Positions 43,867 to 52,360 of a DNA stretch of 64,000 nt are shown piece by piece (positions within the stretch are counted from its first letter, which is position 1; each line of letters starts with the position of its first letter). The DNA is from Proteobacteria bacterium ST_bin11. GTDB taxonomy: Bacteria > Pseudomonadota > Gammaproteobacteria > Methylococcales > Methylomonadaceae. The stretch is from contig MSXO01000022.1 of the NCBI GenBank assembly GCA_002083615.1, positions 112,432 to 176,431 of the forward strand. The letters are read 5' to 3'. Made by a program: the position numbers and the translations under genes. The notes beneath the pieces were generated by a model, which was not told the origin of the DNA, did not search any database, and saw only the letters and a program-made list of their open reading frames with translations.

Positions 43867-44235
43867 TTAATAACGATGATCTTGGCAACAGTTAAGAACA
43901 GTGAGTGAAAAATGGCGCTTTTCGAACTATGACGACATCCGTGTGCTGGTATAATGTCGCTATGGTGCAAGTGGTTTTAAGTGCTTGCACTGACGCAATA
44001 AAAGGTTAGCAAATCTAACAGAGTGGGCTTTATTGTTCAATACCCTCGGCTACAGGCTCTGGAAAAATATAGCGGTGCAGCGCGTGCCTGCTAACTTTTA
44101 ATAAAATCAAATTTTAACTTCTTTACCACCTAAAACACTAATGTTCGGAGTCTGTAATAAATGGTCAGCCTGTCAAAACCGTTACGGATGTTCCTGGTGG
44201 AAATAATTGGTCGGTCGTTGTTGGTTTACTAGCCG
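43867..44235. other. Gene-free gap: promoter and structured leader
   Basis: About 370 bases separate the ArsR gene from envC. No coding frame is convincing. The gap holds a perfect extended -10 (TGGTATAAT, 43947-43955). It is followed by a GTGCAAG/CTTGCAC hairpin (43965-43990) and a longer-range GTTAGCA/TGCTAAC pairing (44005-44011 with 44089-44095) just before an AU-rich run. It matches no riboswitch or housekeeping RNA that I recognise. Confidence 0.5.
43947..43955 (+). promoter_or_regulatory. Extended -10 promoter upstream of envC
   Basis: TGGTATAAT is a perfect TGn-extended -10. The best -35 (ATGACG) is at a short spacing, which extended -10 promoters tolerate. It would give a leader of about 270 bases. 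Confidence 0.55.
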
Positions 44236-45480
44236 ATGCGCATTGGTAGTTATTTTTTGCTCATTTTTACTGCAATCGGATGGGGGGGCTTGTCTTCTAA
44301 GGCAGTTTCGGCAAACGTCAGCAGCTTAGTAGAGGTGCAAACGCAAATTCAACAAGTAGGCGATGTCGTTAAAAACCTGGGAGTTGAAAAGTCTCGGTTA
44401 CTAGAGCAGTTACAAAAATTGGAGCGGCAATACGGCGACCTGGCGAATAGCTTGCGAGCCATCAAAGCCGAAATCAAGCGGCAAGAGCAGGCACTTCAAG
44501 ACGTTCGTAATAAGAGCGCTGCTGCCCAAAAAGACATGCGTGGACAGGAGAAGGAGCTGGAGGGACTCATTAAATCGGTTTATGCGATGGGCGGCGACAA
44601 GGAAGGCTTGAAGGTTATTCTTAATCAGCACAATCCTGCGGTATCAAGCCGCATGTTGGTTTACTACGACTATATCAGTAAAGCGCGCTTGCAAAAGCTT
44701 AACGACATGACTGAAGCCTTCAAACTTTTACGACAGCTGGAGTCGCAAAAAGATACGGAGACGCAGCTACTGCAAGTGTCCCTCAGCAAGAAACAACAAG
44801 AAACCGACGCGATGCTGACGCTGAAAATGCAGCGAGAATTGTTGCTTGCCAGCATTCAGCAAGACTATGCATTGAAAAGCGTTCAGCTGGCTGGCTTGAA
44901 GCATGACGAGAAAAAATTGCATGCCTTGGTAGCATCATTGCAGAAAACTGATGATAATGAAGTCCATGAATCTTCGGTTGAATCGGAGCACGTGCCCCAG
45001 AAGCGCGAAAAAGCTGCCGAGCAGCCGGAGCCTCCTAAAAAGTCCGAAGCGAATCCGATTCGTGAATCAGCGGGCCTTTCTTTTGCCGAGTTACAAGGCA
45101 AGCTACCCTGGCCGGTGCAAGGTGCGATCACTGATCGTTTCGGCAGTCGTCGTTACGAAACAACCTGGGATGGCGTGGTCATTAGTGCCCGCGAGGGCGC
45201 GGATGTGCATGCTGTGACGGCTGGGAGAGTCGTTTATGCCGATTGGTTGCGGGGTTATGGTTTGATGATAATTGTCGATCATGGTAAGGGTTACATGAGT
45301 TTGTACGCATTCAACCAAAGTTTGCGTAAAAATGTGGGCGAGCATGTTAAGGCCGGTGAGGCATTGGCTGCGGTGGGTCGCAGCGGCGGGCGTGCGGATG
45401 CGGCGTTGTACTTCGGCATCAGGAAAAAAGGTCGGCCCATTGATCCCGAGCAATGGTGCCGTAAGCCGGCCAAGGGTTAA
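44236..45480 (+). CDS. envC: Murein hydrolase activator EnvC
   Basis: A 414-residue periplasmic protein that activates the amidases splitting the septum. A signal peptide (MRIGSYFLLIFTAIGWGGLSSKAVS) is followed by a long coiled coil (about 25-230), a linker rich in Glu/Pro/Lys, and a C-terminal LytM/M23 fold (LPWPVQGAITDRFGSRRYE...). The metal-binding His and Asp of active M23 enzymes are missing: the expected HxH region reads ADAALYFGIRKKGR. That is the degenerate form expected of an activator rather than a hydrolase. The ctpA gene follows. Confidence 0.9.
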   Translation: MRIGSYFLLIFTAIGWGGLSSKAVSANVSSLVEVQTQIQQVGDVVKNLGVEKSRLLEQLQKLERQYGDLANSLRAIKAEIKRQEQALQDVRNKSAAAQKDMRGQEKELEGLIKSVYAMGGDKEGLKVILNQHNPAVSSRMLVYYDYISKARLQKLNDMTEAFKLLRQLESQKDTETQLLQVSLSKKQQETDAMLTLKMQRELLLASIQQDYALKSVQLAGLKHDEKKLHALVASLQKTDDNEVHESSVESEHVPQKREKAAEQPEPPKKSEANPIRESAGLSFAELQGKLPWPVQGAITDRFGSRRYETTWDGVVISAREGADVHAVTAGRVVYADWLRGYGLMIIVDHGKGYMSLYAFNQSLRKNVGEHVKAGEALAAVGRSGGRADAALYFGIRKKGRPIDPEQWCRKPAKG

Positions 45481-45517
45481 TAATTTACAGGAACAGGTTG
45501 TTGGAGTTTTAAAACAC

Positions 45518-46891
45518 ATGCTAAAAAACAGAAATATTTTGATTCTATTGATAGGTTTTATTTTGGGCGCGACGTTAAGTCTGTGCAGTAGCGTCTTGGC
45601 CGAAAAGGAACCGCCAGTTTCGACAAAGGCTGACGATTTACAAGCTTTGCCATTCGATGAACTGCGCACCTTCACCGAAATTTTTGGTCGCATCAAGCAG
45701 GATTATGTCGAACCTGTATCGGATAAAAAGCTGTTGGAGGATGCGATTCGTGGCATGTTGACTGGTTTGGATCCGCATTCTGCTTATCTGGCCAGCGAAG
45801 AGTATAAGGAATTGCAAGAAGGAACGACCGGTCAGTTCGGCGGTTTGGGAATTGAAGTGGGCATGGAAAACGGCTTCGTAAAAGTGGTATCGCCGATTGA
45901 CGATACGCCTGCGCAGAGAGCTGGTATTAAGGCCGGAGACTTGATAGTGCGTCTTGACGACAAGCCAGTCAAAGGTATGACGTTGGCTGATGCTGTTAAG
46001 GTTATGCGCGGCGAGCCGGGCACCGACATTGTCTTGACCGTAGTTCGTGAAGGTGAAGAAGCGCCGCTGAAATTTACCTTAACCCGCGACATCATCAAGG
46101 TGAAAAGCGTTAAAAACAAATTGTTGGAAAAGAATTATGGCTACTTGCGGATCAGCAGCTTCCAATCCGGCACAGGCCAAGGATTGCTTGATGCTGTTGA
46201 AGAGTTGAAAAAAGAAAATGAGGGGCCTTTAAAGGGTGTGGTGTTGGATTTAAGGAATAATCCCGGTGGTGTGTTGAATGCAGCTGTCGATGTCAGTGAT
46301 GCGTTTATCGAGTCCGGTTTGATTGTATATACCGAGGGCAGGATCAAAAATTCTGAAATGCGATTCAGTGCTACGCCTGATGATGTGATCAATGGTGCGC
46401 CGATTGTGGTGTTAATTAATGGCGGTTCGGCTTCTGCATCGGAAATCGTGGCGGGGGCTCTTCAGGATCACAAGCGCGCCATTATCATGGGCGAGAAATC
46501 TTTTGGAAAGGGCTCAGTACAAACGATATTGCCAACGAGCAATGGTGCGGCAGTAAAACTGACCACTGCCCGTTACTTCACGCCATCCGGGCGCTCAATT
46601 CAGGCTGAGGGCATAGAGCCCGATGTTAGCCTGGCTCGGGTCAAGCTGGAAGCTTTGGAAAAAGCTAAGATAGAATCGGTCAAGGAAGCGGACTTATCTC
46701 ACCATTTAACCAATGGTAATGCCAAAGATAAGAAAGCGAATGATGAAGAAAAAGTGGATTCGAAAGATCCTGCTGAGAAAGATGGTGAAACCGCAGATCA
46801 GCCGGACGCTGAGATTCGTGACTATCCTTTGCATGAAGCTTTGAATTTGCTAAAAGGCATTAGCATCATGAAAGCCAGCGGTAAGATGTAA
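45518..46891 (+). CDS. ctpA: Carboxy-terminal processing protease (S41)
   Basis: A 457-residue periplasmic protease from the ATG at 45518, with TTGGAG upstream. A signal or anchor helix (ILILLIGFILGATLSLCSSVLA) is followed by an N-terminal S41 segment, a PDZ domain (GGLGIEVGMENGFVKVVSPIDDTPAQRAGIKAGDLIVRLDDKPVKG), and the catalytic core. The Ser is in INGGSASASEIVAGALQD and the Lys in EKSFGKGSVQT. The C-terminal 90 residues are Lys/Glu/Asp-rich and probably disordered. The gene follows envC in many proteobacteria. Confidence 0.95.
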   Translation: MLKNRNILILLIGFILGATLSLCSSVLAEKEPPVSTKADDLQALPFDELRTFTEIFGRIKQDYVEPVSDKKLLEDAIRGMLTGLDPHSAYLASEEYKELQEGTTGQFGGLGIEVGMENGFVKVVSPIDDTPAQRAGIKAGDLIVRLDDKPVKGMTLADAVKVMRGEPGTDIVLTVVREGEEAPLKFTLTRDIIKVKSVKNKLLEKNYGYLRISSFQSGTGQGLLDAVEELKKENEGPLKGVVLDLRNNPGGVLNAAVDVSDAFIESGLIVYTEGRIKNSEMRFSATPDDVINGAPIVVLINGGSASASEIVAGALQDHKRAIIMGEKSFGKGSVQTILPTSNGAAVKLTTARYFTPSGRSIQAEGIEPDVSLARVKLEALEKAKIESVKEADLSHHLTNGNAKDKKANDEEKVDSKDPAEKDGETADQPDAEIRDYPLHEALNLLKGISIMKASGKM

Positions 46892-46905
46892 TTTCTAAGC
46901 AAATA

Positions 46906-46941
46906 AAAGCCCGCTTGACGATGCGTCAAGCGGGCTTTTTA
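46906..46941 (+). terminator. Intrinsic terminator after ctpA
   Basis: A GC-rich stem, AGCCCGCTTGACG / CGTCAAGCGGGCT, with a tiny loop and a run of six T downstream. A-rich sequence precedes it, so it may also work for the opposite strand. Confidence 0.92.
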
Positions 46942-46980
46942 GTATTTAGGCTAAGCGCTTAACAAAATGCTAGTTCTGGC

Positions 46981-47436
46981 TCAGTTTGTCGATGCTTGAT
47001 ACCGAACCGAGAAATTGTTCATGGCGGCGAGCGCTTCCTCAATCTGGTTTTGCTCAGCAAACTGAAACGCATTGACACCCACTCGCGCCAAATAAAACAC
47101 TTGGTCAGGCAGATAATCACCAACAGCTCTAATTTCTCCTTTATAACCGTCGCGGCTCCGCAATAATCGAGCTTGCGAAAAAAGTCGACCGTCACCGAAT
47201 ATCGGAAAATCAAGTTCTATCAGGCTTATTGTGCTCAGATCGTCAGCAAGCGGCGCAATTTGGTCGGCAGGCTTAAGACGCACCCCGTTTTTACCAGAGC
47301 GCTTGAGTAGTTGTTCTTTATCCGCCAGCCAGCGGAGCAATGTAACGGTGATGTCGCCGGATTCTGGTAACGGGCTGTCGTCGCCAATAAAACTCCAGGT
47401 ATTTTCTACCAATTCTCGATCTTTAATGATTTGCAT
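46981..47436 (-). CDS. DUF934 protein, sulfite-reduction associated
   Basis: A 151-residue protein of the DUF934 family, found beside sulfite reductase genes. Conserved parts are LDFPIFGDGRLFSQARLLRSRDGYKGEIRAVGDYLPDQVFYLARVGVNAFQF. It overlaps the sulfite reductase gene by 14 bases, so they are translated together. DUF934 may act as an accessory or oxidoreductase component; the precise role is not established. Confidence 0.9.
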   Translation of the reverse strand: MQIIKDRELVENTWSFIGDDSPLPESGDITVTLLRWLADKEQLLKRSGKNGVRLKPADQIAPLADDLSTISLIELDFPIFGDGRLFSQARLLRSRDGYKGEIRAVGDYLPDQVFYLARVGVNAFQFAEQNQIEEALAAMNNFSVRYQASTN

Positions 47437-49075
47437 AAACTCTTTCTTTAAATGGTTCTAGGCCAACGCGCTTGACAGTCTCTAAGAAGGTTTCGTCTTC
47501 CATGCGCTGCTTGACGTAGACGTCTAATATTGTAGTGATGGTTGGCGTAATTTGATCTTTCGGAACCGAAGGTCCAAGACGCTCGCCTATCGCGGCTTCG
47601 TTTTCCGATGATCCGCCCAAGGTGATTTGGTACCATTCCTCGCCATGCTTGTCGACGCCGAGAATGCCGATGTGGCCCACGCTTTGGTGCGCGCAGCCGT
47701 TCATGCAGCCTGACATGTTAATTTTTATGTCGCCAATGTCGTGGATGTAATCCAGATCATCCAGCGCTTCATTTATTTCCTTGGCAACGCCGATCGATCC
47801 GGCATTGGCAAGTGAACAAAAATCCAGGCCCGGGCAACAAATCATGTCGGTGACTGTGCCGATATTGGGGGTGGCTAATTTGATTGCGTCGAGTTGTTGC
47901 CAGACTGTAAACAGGTCAGCTTGTTGCACATCGGCCAGGACTAAATTTTGCCGATGAGTAGTTCTGATCTCGCCGAAGCTATATCGATCCGCTAAATCAG
48001 CTACTGCTTCCAGTTGCTTGTCTGTCGTGTCGCCGGGCGGCGAATCAGGTGCTTTCAACGATAAGTAAACGCCGCGATAGCCGGCGACTTTGTGCTCGAC
48101 TGTATTGTATTTGATCCATTTTGCAAAAGCGGTGTCAGCGGATAAATGCGCGTCGAAGGATTTATCATTTACAGCGGTGAGGTCATAAGGCGGCGGTGCA
48201 AACTGCGCTTTCATCTCTTCGATATGTTCTTTGCTCAGCGGCATCTCATCTTTAATGCGCAGCCACTCTTCTTCAACCAGGCTGGTGAAATTCTCTAGAC
48301 CGGTTTCCTTGACCAGAATCTTGATGCGCGCTTTGTATTTATTATCGCGTCTGCCGAATAGGTTATACACCCGCAAAATCGCTTCCAAATAGGACAATAG
48401 ATGTTGCTTTTCTAGGAACGGTCTAACGGTTTGGCCAATGATGGGCGTTCTGCCCAAGCCGCCGCCAGCCAGAACTCTAAAGCCGATTTCGCCCGCTTCA
48501 TTTTGAACGAGATAGATGCCTATGTCATGGAATTGCACCGCTGCGCGATCATGGGTGGCGCCGCTAACGGCGATCTTGAATTTACGCGGTAAAAAGGCAA
48601 ATTCAGGATGCAATGTGGTCCATTGTCGAATGATCTCGCAATACGGACGCGGATCTTCGATTTCGTCTTTGCAAATGCCTGCCAAAGGGTCCGAAGTGGT
48701 ATTTCTCAGGCAATTGCCGCTGGTTTGGATCGCATGCATCTGCACGGTCGCCAATTCGGCAAGCAAGTCGGGCACGCGGCCAAGTTCCGGCCAGTTGTAC
48801 TGCACGTTTTGACGTGTTGTGAAGTGGCAGTAACCGTGATCGTAATCGCGGGCTACTGATGCCAGTTTACGTAATTGTTTGGAAGAAATTAGTCCATAGG
48901 GGACTGCGACACGGAGCATGGGTGCATGAGTTTGCACGTACAAACCGTTCATTAGTCGCAAGGCCCTGAATTGGTCGGGGCCGAGTTCTCCGTTCAAAAA
49001 ACGTTGCGTTTGTCCGCGAAACTCGTTAACACGCTCTTCTATAAGCGTTTGATCTTGTTGGTTATATTGATACAT
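47423..49075 (-). CDS. cysI: Sulfite (or nitrite) reductase, siroheme-Fe4S4
   Basis: A 550-residue haemoprotein-type reductase that reduces sulfite to sulfide (or nitrite to ammonia) with six electrons. Two duplicated ferredoxin-like/siroheme halves are seen, beginning YVQTHAPMLRVAVPYGLIS and DYDHGYCHFTTRQNVQYNWPEL. The [4Fe-4S]-siroheme ligands are CPGLDFC (C-x5-C) and the later MSGCMNGCAHQ (C-x3-C). The paired DUF934 gene points to sulfite rather than nitrite. No CysJ flavoprotein is nearby. Confidence 0.92.
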   Translation of the reverse strand: MYQYNQQDQTLIEERVNEFRGQTQRFLNGELGPDQFRALRLMNGLYVQTHAPMLRVAVPYGLISSKQLRKLASVARDYDHGYCHFTTRQNVQYNWPELGRVPDLLAELATVQMHAIQTSGNCLRNTTSDPLAGICKDEIEDPRPYCEIIRQWTTLHPEFAFLPRKFKIAVSGATHDRAAVQFHDIGIYLVQNEAGEIGFRVLAGGGLGRTPIIGQTVRPFLEKQHLLSYLEAILRVYNLFGRRDNKYKARIKILVKETGLENFTSLVEEEWLRIKDEMPLSKEHIEEMKAQFAPPPYDLTAVNDKSFDAHLSADTAFAKWIKYNTVEHKVAGYRGVYLSLKAPDSPPGDTTDKQLEAVADLADRYSFGEIRTTHRQNLVLADVQQADLFTVWQQLDAIKLATPNIGTVTDMICCPGLDFCSLANAGSIGVAKEINEALDDLDYIHDIGDIKINMSGCMNGCAHQSVGHIGILGVDKHGEEWYQITLGGSSENEAAIGERLGPSVPKDQITPTITTILDVYVKQRMEDETFLETVKRVGLEPFKERVYANH

Positions 49076-49233
49076 TTAAAGGCGATGCTCGGTTTACATA
49101 CTATTTTGCTAGGTATCTGAATAATATACTGGCCGGCATTAAATGACAAAGAATATTGTATGGTGATAACATGCTCGGTTAGTTTTTTCCGCTTTCAATA
49201 ATGACTAAAACATAGAGGATAAAGGGGGCTATC

Positions 49234-50595
49234 TTGTTACGCTTACTGTTAATTTTGGCCGGTTTGCTGTTTTTGCCGGAAATCGCCATGGCTGAAGAGT
49301 TCCATAACCTGGGTCTAACCGGAACTGAGCGGGGTATTTACACCGTTCTGATCTTTTTGGTGGTCTATGGTTTCGTGATGGCCGAAGAATTTACGCACTT
49401 GCGTAAATCCAAGCCTGTAATTTTCGCTGCCGCTGTGATTTGGGGGCATGTGGCGATATTGGCTCAGGAAGCCGGTGTTTCTGGTGAAGAACTCCATAAG
49501 GCTTTCGAACATGACTTAAAAGAATATGCTGAGTTGATGTTGTTTTTGTTGGTAGCGATGACCTATATCAACTCCATGGCCGAGCGTAACGTGTTTGAAG
49601 CCTTGCGTTCTTGGTTGATTAGAAAGCAGTTTGGCTACAAACAGTTATTTTGGATCACCGGTATCATTACATTTTTTCTGTCAGCGGTTGCGGACAACCT
49701 GACGTCCGCATTATTGGTGGGCGCGGTGGTGATGGCGGTTGGCGCTGACAATGAAAAATTTGTAGCTGTCGGCTTTGTTAACTTAGTAATCGCGGCTAAT
49801 GCTGGCGGAGCGTTTTGTCCCTTCGGAGATATCACTACGTTGATGGTCTGGCAAGCGGGTTACGCGGAATTCTTCGATTTCTTCAGGCTTTTCGTGCCTT
49901 CAGTTGTGAACTTTATAGTGCCTGCTTTTTTTATGGCGCAAGCGGTTCCCGATGGGCAGCCTATGGCAACAAATGAAGCGGCCGTAGAATTGAAACCCGG
50001 CGGCTGGGTAGTTTGCGGCTTATTCGGCGTCACCATCGGTTTGGCGGTAAGCTTTAAGCAGTTGCTACATTTGCCGCCGTTCATGGGTATGATGTTTGGT
50101 TTGTCTATATTGATGTTGTTCAGCTACTACTTGAAAGTTCGCTTTCCTGCAGAGGACGGCTCCCGCGTCGATATATTTGATCGGGTAAAAGAAGCTGAAT
50201 GGGATACCTTGTTATTTTTCTTCGGCGTGGTGTTCGCGGTAGGTGGCTTGGGCTATATCGGTTACTTGGAGTTGTTGTCCGGTGCGATGTATGACGGCTT
50301 GGGTCAAACCACTGCCAACATTTTGGTCGGTATTATTTCCGCGGTAGTGGACAATATTCCGGTTATGTTCGCGGTATTGAACATGAATTTGGATATGGAC
50401 TTGTACCAATGGTTGTTGGTGACGCTGACTGCAGGTGTAGGTGGCTCATTGTTTTCGGTGGGCTCAGCAGCTGGTGTGGCTTTGATGGGTCAGTCCAATC
50501 ACAAGTACACGTTCTTCAGCCATTTGAAATGGACGCCAGTGATCGCGGCAGGTTATGCGGCGAGTATCCTGACGCATTATCTGATCAACGGTTGA
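49234..50595 (+). CDS. nhaD: Sodium:proton antiporter NhaD
   Basis: A 453-residue membrane protein of the NhaD branch of the ion transporter superfamily, about 12-13 membrane segments. It begins with a signal-like helix (LRLLLILAGLLFLPEIAMA) from a TTG start after AGGGGG. Conserved are SAVADNLTSALLVGAVV, ANAGGAFCPFGDITTLMVWQAG and AVVDNIPVMFAVLNM, matching the two re-entrant hairpins of IT transporters. It exports Na+ or Li+ at alkaline pH in species studied. Confidence 0.92.
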   Translation: MLRLLLILAGLLFLPEIAMAEEFHNLGLTGTERGIYTVLIFLVVYGFVMAEEFTHLRKSKPVIFAAAVIWGHVAILAQEAGVSGEELHKAFEHDLKEYAELMLFLLVAMTYINSMAERNVFEALRSWLIRKQFGYKQLFWITGIITFFLSAVADNLTSALLVGAVVMAVGADNEKFVAVGFVNLVIAANAGGAFCPFGDITTLMVWQAGYAEFFDFFRLFVPSVVNFIVPAFFMAQAVPDGQPMATNEAAVELKPGGWVVCGLFGVTIGLAVSFKQLLHLPPFMGMMFGLSILMLFSYYLKVRFPAEDGSRVDIFDRVKEAEWDTLLFFFGVVFAVGGLGYIGYLELLSGAMYDGLGQTTANILVGIISAVVDNIPVMFAVLNMNLDMDLYQWLLVTLTAGVGGSLFSVGSAAGVALMGQSNHKYTFFSHLKWTPVIAAGYAASILTHYLING

Positions 50596-50638
50596 TTCGT
50601 AACTATCGATAATACTGCAATAAAGCCAGGGAAAGCGC

Positions 50639-51988
50639 GTGACAAAAACTTTAAATAGTTGGCGTAGCGCTTTCTCTATCTATTGTCGGCGCCCGGTGCT
50701 GAGTATGATTTTTCTCGGTTTTTCCGCCGGACTCCCTTTCTCCCTCGTTTCCTCGACCTTGTCGGCCTGGCTGGCTGACGAACATGTCTCTTTGTCAGTT
50801 ATTGGCTACTTTAGCTTGGTGGGCGCCGCCTATTCAGTAAAAGTGTTGTGGGCGCCTGTTGTCGACAGGTTACCGCTCCCCCTTTTGCATGCTCTTTTCG
50901 GCAAGCGCCGCAGTTGGATGTTATTTGCGCAGTTTGGAATCGGCTTGGGACTGCTTGGAATGAGTTGTTTGAATCCGGTAACGCAATTGCACCAATTGGC
51001 TTGGTTAGCGATTTGGGTGGCATTTTGCTCCGCAACCCAAGATGTAGCGATTGACGCCTATCGGATTGAGATAGTCGCTCCAGAGTTTCAGGGAGCAATG
51101 GCTGCTATGTATGTTTTCGGTTACCGGTTGTCCTTGTTGGTTGCTGGCGCAGGTGTATTTTACATCGCTGAATATCAAACCTGGCAGATGGCCTATCAGG
51201 CCATGGCGGTGGCGATGCTGGTCGGTGTTCTGGCTACATTGTTGATTGCCGAGCCAAAGATCAAGGTCGGTATTCGGACGCTACAGTTCGAAGCGAAAAT
51301 CGAGTCGGCTTTGGGTCTGGGGCGTTCGTCGAATTTAATGTTTAGGATATTGCGTTGGTTTTCAGATGCGGTCGTCAGTCCATTCGCGGAGTTTTTTCAG
51401 CGCAATGGTAAGGCTGGTTCGATGATACTGGCATTGATCGCGGTCTATAAGATCAGCGACATTGCCATGGGGGTGATGGCCAATCCATTTTATTTGGAAT
51501 TAGGGTTTAGTAAGAAAGACATCGCAGATGTGACTAAAGTGTTTGGCTTTTTCATGACAATTATAGGTACATCGCTCGGTGGCGTTTTGGTGGTTCGCTT
51601 CGGTATCATGCGACCGCTCCTGTTCGGCGCGATTATCGTGGCGGCCACTAATTTATTATTTGCGGCCTTGGCGAAAGTTGAGCCGGATATGCGATTACTT
51701 GCCGGGGTGATTAGTGCGGACAATCTTAGCGGTGGCATTGCCACTGCCGCATTCATCGCCTATCTATCCAGTCTCACCAATTCCGCTTACACGGCTACTC
51801 AGTACGCCCTGTTTAGTTCGCTGATGACATTGCCAGCCAAACTTATAGGCAGTTTTTCCGGCGAAGTGGTGGCAAATTATGGCTATTACACGTTTTTTAA
51901 CTATTCAGCACTGATTGGCTTGCCGGCAGTAGCTCTGGTTGTATTGTTGATGAGGACTGTGAGCGATGACGATGAAACTGTTCAATGA
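50639..51988 (+). CDS. ampG: AmpG-type muropeptide permease
   Basis: A 449-residue major-facilitator transporter, about 12-14 segments, starting at GTG. The N-terminus MIFLGFSAGLPFSLVSSTLSAWLADEHVSLSVIGYFSLVG and the AmpG-type stretch SVKVLWAPVVDRLPLPLLHALFGKRRSW are clear; QDVAIDAYRIEIV follows. AmpG imports anhydro-muropeptides for peptidoglycan recycling. The C-terminal extension of E. coli AmpG is absent, so the protein is shorter. Confidence 0.88.
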   Translation: MTKTLNSWRSAFSIYCRRPVLSMIFLGFSAGLPFSLVSSTLSAWLADEHVSLSVIGYFSLVGAAYSVKVLWAPVVDRLPLPLLHALFGKRRSWMLFAQFGIGLGLLGMSCLNPVTQLHQLAWLAIWVAFCSATQDVAIDAYRIEIVAPEFQGAMAAMYVFGYRLSLLVAGAGVFYIAEYQTWQMAYQAMAVAMLVGVLATLLIAEPKIKVGIRTLQFEAKIESALGLGRSSNLMFRILRWFSDAVVSPFAEFFQRNGKAGSMILALIAVYKISDIAMGVMANPFYLELGFSKKDIADVTKVFGFFMTIIGTSLGGVLVVRFGIMRPLLFGAIIVAATNLLFAALAKVEPDMRLLAGVISADNLSGGIATAAFIAYLSSLTNSAYTATQYALFSSLMTLPAKLIGSFSGEVVANYGYYTFFNYSALIGLPAVALVVLLMRTVSDDDETVQ

Positions 51989-52089
51989 TTTAACAGTTAA
52001 AGTCGTTTTGTGTTGCAGATTACCATTCGAGATCGTATCATAAGCAGTTCTCTATTAAGTATGTAGCCCGGAACGGGTATGTGAGCGCT

Positions 52090-52290
52090 ATGAAACCAGA
52101 AATACATCCAGAATATAAACAAATTACCGTAACTTGCGGGTGCGGCAATACTTTTCAAACCGGTTCTGTGCTGGCTTCTGATTTGCACATTGAGGTGTGT
52201 TCTTCTTGCCATCCGTTTTACACTGGTAAGCAACGCGTCGTCGATACATCGGGTCGTGTTGATAAATTCCGCAAAAAATTCGGTAAATAA
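52090..52290 (+). CDS. rpmE: Ribosomal protein bL31
   Basis: A 66-residue zinc-binding (C+) form. Starting at the ATG at 52090 places cysteines at 16, 18, 37 and 40 (TCGCGNTF; VCSSCHPFYTGKQR), the same positions as E. coli L31. A GTG three codons earlier would shift these and is unlikely. The zinc site suggests Zur-linked exchange with a C- paralogue in some species, but none is in this window. Confidence 0.96.
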   Translation: MKPEIHPEYKQITVTCGCGNTFQTGSVLASDLHIEVCSSCHPFYTGKQRVVDTSGRVDKFRKKFGK

Positions 52291-52360
52291 AGAATTTTCG
52301 AGAGGGATTGGTCGTCCGTCGATCAAGGGCGGCCAGATTCCTTCTTGCTATAAGCCGGTT

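Noticed and set aside
45332..45517. Long N-terminal extension of ctpA into envC
   Set aside because: The extension has no signal peptide; the ATG at 45518 has a ribosome site and is followed directly by one.
45103..45696. Antisense frame of 197 codons across envC-ctpA
   Set aside because: It is antisense to two recognised genes, with no ribosome site or family resemblance.
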